A stretch of DNA of 64,000 bases from Voacanga thouarsii (Eukaryota; Streptophyta; Magnoliopsida; Gentianales; Apocynaceae): contig JANUWF010002421.1 in the NCBI GenBank assembly GCA_026120185.1, positions 1,798,001-1,862,000 on the forward strand. The letters are read 5' to 3'. The number at the start of each line of letters is the position of its first letter. The first letter of the stretch is position 1. The notes beneath the pieces were generated by a model that ran no database searches, had not been told where the DNA came from, and was given only the letters and a program-made list of their open reading frames with translations. Below are positions 59,303 to 64,000 of this stretch, piece by piece. Made by a program: the position numbers and the translations under genes.

Positions 59303-59476
59303 ATGACCAAATGATCTAAAGATGATATAGTAGATCTTGATCCTGAGATGAAAAGGACCTTAACAAATATTCGAATGGTGGTTAGACAAAGGGTAAGAGA
59401 CGATATAGACGTTAACCAACCAAACAACGGCGGTAATGGTGGCAATAACAAGAGGAATGACGTTGAGCCCAAATGA
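59303..59476 (+). pseudogene. Athila-type gag N-terminus, fused to RT by deletion
   Basis: After a start at 59303 and an early stop, the frame reads DDIVDLDPEMKRTLTNIR and a Gly/Asn-rich stretch. This resembles gag N-termini of Athila/Tat elements. It ends at a stop at 59474-59476, where the sequence passes within a few tens of bases into reverse transcriptase. Most of gag and all of protease are therefore deleted. Confidence 0.6.
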
Positions 59477-60083
59477 AAAAAATGAGTTAATCCTAATGAG
59501 ATTGGTAACCGGTTGGAGGGTTTACATTGATTATAGAAAATTAAATGAAACAATTAGGAAAGACTATTTTCCTCTCACTTTCATTAATCAAATGTTAGAA
59601 AGATTAACCAGACATGAGTTTTATTGCTTTATAGATGGTTTTTCGGTTACTTTCAAATTCTCATAGCACTGGAGGATCAAGAGAAAACCATATTTACTTG
59701 CCCTTTTAGTACTTTTGCCTATCGTCGTATGCCTTTTGGTCTTTTCAATAGTCTCGAAACTTTCCAAAGATGTATGATGGATATCTTTGAAGGACTTGTG
59801 AGAGACATCATGGAGGTATTTATGGATGATTTTTCTGTTTTTGGTTATTCTTTTGACTTATGTTTGACCAATTTAGAAAAGGTGCTTCAAAGGTATAAAG
59901 AGACCAACCTTATGCTTAATTAGGAAAAATGTCACTTCATGGTGTAAGAATGTATTGTATTAGGACACAAGATTTCAAGAAAAGGTATTGAGGTTAATAG
60001 AACAAAAATTAAAGCAATTGAGAAACTTTCTCCTCCCATTTTCGTGAAGGCTATCTGAAACTTTCTTGGTTATGCAGCTTTTT
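59477..60083 (+). pseudogene. Athila-type reverse transcriptase fragment
   Basis: Two frames joined by a frameshift near 59650 carry RT motifs in order: GWRVYIDYRKLNETIRKDYF, FINQMLERLTRHEFYCFIDG, FTCPFSTFAYRRMPFGLF, FQRCMMDIFEG and the intact active site FMDD (59819-59830). VLGHKISRKGIEV follows after a stop. The sequence is typical of the Athila branch of Ty3/gypsy. It is cut at 60083, in the conserved FLGYA region, by the LTR of another element. Confidence 0.92.
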
Positions 60084-60899
60084 TTATAGTGGCTAAAATC
60101 ACCATTATATTCCTAGTTATTTGAGGTTATTTTGAGATACATTTATTGTAATAACTAGGCATATCCCTTCCAATTTGACATTTTGCTTGTAATAACTAGG
60201 CTACTTGTTTTTCTTACAGAGTTGGTTGGTTGATTTTTGTTATTAACTTGCTTGAAAAAGATATTGGTAATGACTTCAATTAATTAATTTCATATTCATT
60301 ATCTCTTAACTTGCTTGAAAAAATGGTTAATTGTTTAGAACATTGGTAATCAAAGGTTGGTTAATGATTGCTAGAATATAGATTCATTGACTAATTTCAT
60401 GTTTTAAATCACCTAGAATATAGGGGGTTTATATGAGGATTGATTTTAATGCATCTTTTAGATAAGTTAGTCAAGATAGAATATGTTCACTAATTTAACT
60501 AGAAAATAGTGATTCTATTGATTGCAAACGAATTGGGTCTATATTAAATCCTTTATGATGCCAAGACAACAGTTGATTACGATAAATGCTAATTGATTCA
60601 ATCTTCTATTTTCGAGATAATTGTCTAGTTACATGAAATTGCATCATTGAGTTATATCTATTTTTATCTTTATTTATTTTCCTTTTTAGTCTCTTCTTAT
60701 TTTATTGGCTAAACAATAAAGATTTGAGTAAAGTAAGGTAGAAGCCAAAGTTTTCATGGATTCGATACTTGCTATGCCCTATACTATACGATGGGTATAC
60801 TTGCCCATATGTGTGGTTTTAGTGATTGAAATTTTAATTAAAACTTGGGGAGTTGTGTTATTTGTTGGTAATATTTTCTACATTAAAAAACACGCATCA
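60084..60899 (+). mobile_element. Athila-type (family D) 5' LTR, internally deleted
   Basis: It starts TTATAGTGGCTAAAATC (first TG changed to TT) and ends CACGCATCA, followed by a perfect tRNA-Asp-type primer site. Length is only 816 bp. Compared with 57617-59023 about 590 bp is missing after 60200, including the TATA box and the whole GC-rich cassette. It lies inside the RT fragment. The 3' LTR is not seen. Confidence 0.88.
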
Positions 60900-60905
60900 A
60901 GTTTT

Positions 60906-60923
60906 TGGCGCCGTTGCCGGGGA
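60906..60923 (+). other. primer-binding site, tRNA-Asp type
   Basis: TGGCGCCGTTGCCGGGGA, the canonical Athila-type primer site, six bases after the LTR. Confidence 0.93.
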
Positions 60924-61130
60924 CGAGCACTATCAGAAACACTCGAGTCTTCTTGATTTAGCCATTGTTTTAAAAAGTATAAATCTCACTAGCTTTTGTG
61001 TTTCGGTAGTTTGTGAATATTTCTATTTTGTGTATTTTTCTTTTCTTTGATTTTCTGTTATTTTTTTTTGCTTATATTTTTATTTTTTGTTTGATTTTTG
61101 TTCTTTGAGTGTGAGGTTCAAACCATCATC

Positions 61131-62015
61131 ATGAACAATTATTCATGGGTACAGTGTCAAAGGAGCTACAATGATGATAGATTGGCAAGGTTACAAGCTC
61201 GGATTAATATTTTTTGTAAGATGTCACTTGAAGCTTCAATCCAATCCGTTGTTGCCAACACAACCATGTCCCTTAGGTGGCATGAATAAGCATCCCAACA
61301 AATGACCTCTACAAGAACACAACTAGCCAAGATAGTTGATGATGCTATAAATGCCCATACACTCGAACAAAAGAATCCCCAAGGAGAGGAGAAAGTATAT
61401 GAGGAACAATTGCCCAATGTGAAAAAAGAGGTATTCCATTATACTCTATGTGCTAATAATTCTAATATTTCTTTGTCACATGATTTCTTAGATTCCTCTC
61501 TATTCTTGGAGGACAATGGTCCAAATGATGATGTGTTAAGCTTAACATGCCTCAAGGAGTTGGATTTTTCACTAATACATCATAAGAAGCCCTTGGAGTA
61601 TGCTCACAAATTCTACCCTTCACCCTATTTAAAGGGGGATAACTTAGTTTTTATAGATCATGCATTGAAAAGTAAGGATTTCTTGATCTTATCTTTCAGA
61701 AATGAAATACTAAGTTTAATTGAAGGAAAAATTTTTTATTTCAAGATTGATGCATTCTTTAGATACCATGAGCACTCATATGTTGGAAAAAATATTTGTG
61801 TATCTAAAGGAATGTTAGAGAATAAGGTTAATGTATTTTGTTTTACTGAGAAAAATTGTTTTCATGAACATGACCTTTTTCAAAAACCTCTCTTATTTCT
61901 ACTTTCATCATCCTTAACTTTTTCAATGAGCATTAATTTCTTTTTCAAAGGTTTGATGAGAAAGAATGATAAGTGGAAAGAGTTTGTATTTTTGTTTTGT
62001 GTTTGGAGTTGTTAG
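61131..62015 (+). pseudogene. unrecognised ORF of Athila-type non-autonomous elements, near-intact copy
   Basis: From ATG 61131 the frame runs 294 codons with a single stop at 61287-61289; the part from 61302 is open for 237 aa. It starts about 210 bp after the primer site, where gag is expected. It aligns along its length with the broken copy at 18934-18043. The first 100 residues are Gln/Ser/Glu-rich and may form a helix. The rest contains paired stretches DDVLSLTCLKELDFS, KFYPSPYLKGDNLVF, VSKGMLENKVNVFCF and FFFKGLMRKNDKWKEF. No zinc knuckle, protease or polymerase motif is seen. It could be a divergent gag relic or a family-specific protein. I do not recognise it. Confidence 0.68.
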
Positions 62016-62274
62016 GTGTTATTTCCCCAAATAAGGAAAATATTTTCCATCTTAAGTGCGGGGGAGTGAGTCGTGTCTTTATTTGCTTTCTTATGATTTT
62101 TAGTTACTTTCTTTCATTTAGGTGTGCTTTATTTTGCCTTTATTTTCTTGAGGCTTTTATTTGGGTTTTCTTTTGTAAGTTTAAATAACGTCATCTTGGA
62201 CAAACTCTTCTCTCTGTTCCATGTTTAATATTTATTGGAGTATTATTCCACTAGGGGAGTATTGCTTCACTCTA
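62016..62274 (+). other. internal tail with polypurine-like motif
   Basis: This is non-coding sequence following the ORF. CTTAAGTGCGGGGGAGTGA at 62051-62069 resembles the polypurine-like motifs at 17571 and 17764 of the minus-strand relative. The following part, including CATCTTGGACAA, also aligns to 17950-17880. It is cut by the LTR at 62275. Confidence 0.7.
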
Positions 62275-64000
62275 TGTGAAACCCCAGTCAAAACCAACCT
62301 TAGCGTAAGGGGGTGGGGATGCATATCATACTTTATTTCATAATTAAATATATTTTCATATGATTTCTATGTGCTTTGGATTTGATTTTTACTGTCTTGA
62401 AGTCTTGTTGGTGAGTATTATGTGAGAGAGGCAAAATGGTAATTTTTACCCGAGGTGAAAATAGGGAGATAGATTGTGGATTGAATAGAAAATAAATTTT
62501 CTAGTGGAAATAGCAACAAAAGTTGTTGTGGTTTAGTAGTTAGAACCTTGGAATTAATTCTTGAGGTCTTGGGTTCAAATTCCATCATAGAAGCGTTAGC
62601 TAGATTTAATTTTATTTTTGCTTGGGGGGAGTTGGTTTCGGCCCTAAGGGCCTAGAGCAAGGAGTGATGATGTCCTAGGAGAGACATGATAGGAGCAATC
62701 TCATTCCACTCCTTTACTCTACTCGAAATTCTTAAAGGGAAATTCATTTTTCCTTGATCTTTGATTTTCCTCAATTCTCAACTCCTTAGTTTGATCAAGA
62801 TGTTCTAGCCTTTTTCTTTCAAGAAAATTCAGTAAAGTGCTGAGGTCTTTTAGAACCAAAGTGTCTTGGTAAAAGACTTCTTATAGTCTGAAAATATGGA
62901 ATAATTGTGGGAAATTCCAAGCGGAAAAATCCCTCTAGTGAGCTTGCTGAAATTTCATTCTAGACTAGTTCATCTTCCTTCATGGAATGAGCTGAACTTT
63001 TCCAGCTTGTTGTACCTTCAAAATGTCGAGCTTCTTAGCTAACATTCCCTCCCAAATGCTGCCAGAAAAATGAACTTAAGTTCAGCTTGAAACATGAATT
63101 ATTTCTGCCATTTTCGGACTGCTCAAGGGCTGTACAAAACCAGTGAAAATTCTGGACAAAATCGCAGCTTTGGAGGTTCACAACCAAGCTATTTTCTTCC
63201 AGATTTTGTGCAGCACCATAGCCATGTTTTTCCTCCATGAAGAAGGCTTTAAACTAGCCTTGAATACTCCTAAAACCCCCCTTCAAACTCTTTGCAACTC
63301 GACTGGAAGTGGCAGTCAAAATTCTGCCCAGAAAATTACTGTGCAGCGAAAAAAAAAAACTGTGCAGGAGAATTCCCAGCTTTGTTTCCTATTTTCCTTC
63401 CAGCCGAAACACCAACCTACTTCTGCAAAAACCTTCCTTAAACCTCCATTAATAGAGCTCCATTGTTTTCCTCAAGCTTCTGGATGAAAGACAGCAATGG
63501 CTGTCCGAAAATCTCTCCAACAAATCCTTGCAATTTAGCTTGATTGGTTTCCAAAATTTCAGCCATCTTGTTTAGCAACTTTCCATAAAATCTTACCCCA
63601 TTGACCAGACATCTTCTTCACCATTGTGCACCTTAATTTTGGCCATCATAAGCTACCTTGAATCAGCTTTAATTCCTCAGAACAGCTGCTCAACCAGTCA
63701 GCCATAGTAGACCTTCAAAGCCGTCCAAACAATCAAGATATTCTTAGAATATTTAGTTTCCAAAATCACTTCCTAAAAATATTCTACCAAGATTGTAACA
63801 ACTAACCTTTCCTTTTCCCTCTCGAATCAGAGAAAACATCCTCCTAAACCCTACAGAATTTCGGCAGCCCTAATTCCACAAAATTTTGACAGCTACAACA
63901 TCCATTCTCTCAATTTTTCTTCAGCCACCAAGAACACACACACTCCATCAAGAACACCTACTACTTGCTTTCACCTAATACACCTTCAAACCACTTCAAA
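62275..64000 (+). mobile_element. Tekay-like (family C) LTR, 5' part, continues beyond window
   Basis: It starts TGTGAAACCCCAGTCAAAACC and is the reverse complement of the right parts of 23418-27780 and 50832-55116, so it lies on the + strand. About 1.7 of some 4.3 kb is visible. The bases before it are ctcta, the expected left target duplication. Whether it is solo or part of a full element cannot be seen. ORFs at 63035-63487 are chance frames in LTR sequence. Confidence 0.88.
62529..62582 (+). other. tRNA-like A-box/B-box module in LTR
   Basis: A-box TGGTTTAGTAG at 62529-62539 and B-box-like GTTCAAATTC at 62573-62582, 44 nt apart start to start, 254 nt inside the LTR. If folded as a tRNA, a four-pair D-stem (GTTT with GAAC) and most of the T-stem form, but the acceptor stem is poor. 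T-runs follow at 62610-62613 and 62615-62619. Confidence 0.62.

Noticed and set aside
60084..60899. 3' LTR of the element starting at 57617
   Set aside because: It is followed by a primer-binding site and leader, not by flanking DNA, and it interrupts RT. It is a separate 5' LTR.
62522..62592. A functional tRNA gene at the A/B-box module
   Set aside because: The two boxes, their spacing and part of the D- and T-stems fit, but the acceptor stem does not pair and the anticodon stem is weak. It is called only a tRNA-like module.
63035..63487. 114-aa ORF near the window end as host exon
   Set aside because: The sequence is the start-side part of a family-C LTR and aligns to the solo LTRs at 23418 and 50832.

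Overview
The window looks like repeat-dense, probably heterochromatic DNA of a flowering plant, most likely a eudicot. It is AT-rich and full of decayed, nested LTR retrotransposons. The recognisable lineages are typical of plants: Ty1/copia with a tRNA-Met-type primer site, a Tekay-like Ty3/gypsy chromovirus, Athila-like Ty3/gypsy with the tRNA-Asp-type primer site, and remnants of CACTA and hAT DNA transposons. I found no convincing host gene, rRNA, functional tRNA or CRISPR array. Almost every reading frame is a broken transposon gene or a chance ORF inside an LTR.

Layout. 1-540 is one end of a CACTA element lying in a copia integrase; 541-4389 is the rest of that copia (pol remnant plus 3' LTR). 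4615-6129 is an Athila-type solo LTR (target duplication acaaa), and 6774-8586 a copia solo LTR. From 8587 to 30191 a decayed gypsy gag on the minus strand is split by a full-length copia at 9218-29712 (exact duplication gtact). That copia itself holds four later insertions: an Athila-type solo LTR (9578-10952), a non-autonomous Athila-type element (14614-20556), a copia-like solo LTR (20676-22365) and a 4.36-kb Tekay-like solo LTR (23418-27780, exact duplication tatgg). Then come partial LTRs (30297-31455, 31532-32159) and a third copia (LTR 32160-46618, leader and gag to 49053). Its 5' LTR is split by a complete Tekay chromovirus at 33024-45673 (minus strand, LTRs of about 3.46 kb, exact duplication gggtc). 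49054-50576 is an inverted, truncated copia-like LTR, 50832-55116 another Tekay-like solo LTR and 55239-57616 a hAT remnant. Two Athila-type 5' ends sit one inside the other (57617-62274). The window ends inside another Tekay-like LTR (62275-64000).

Removing each insertion plus one copy of its duplication restores a sensible copia, LTR or gag sequence, so the nesting order is well supported. None of the elements is autonomous: the pol genes carry many stops and frameshifts, and the chromovirus reverse transcriptase has lost a catalytic aspartate.

Three things stand out. (1) A tRNA-sized A-box/B-box module lies about 250-280 bp inside the 5' end of the LTR in six LTR copies of three diverged Tekay-like families. 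(2) An unrecognised ORF is conserved between two Athila-type non-autonomous elements in place of gag-pol. (3) An intact acidic 225-aa ORF lies between primer site and gag in the otherwise broken chromovirus. All similarities were judged by eye.
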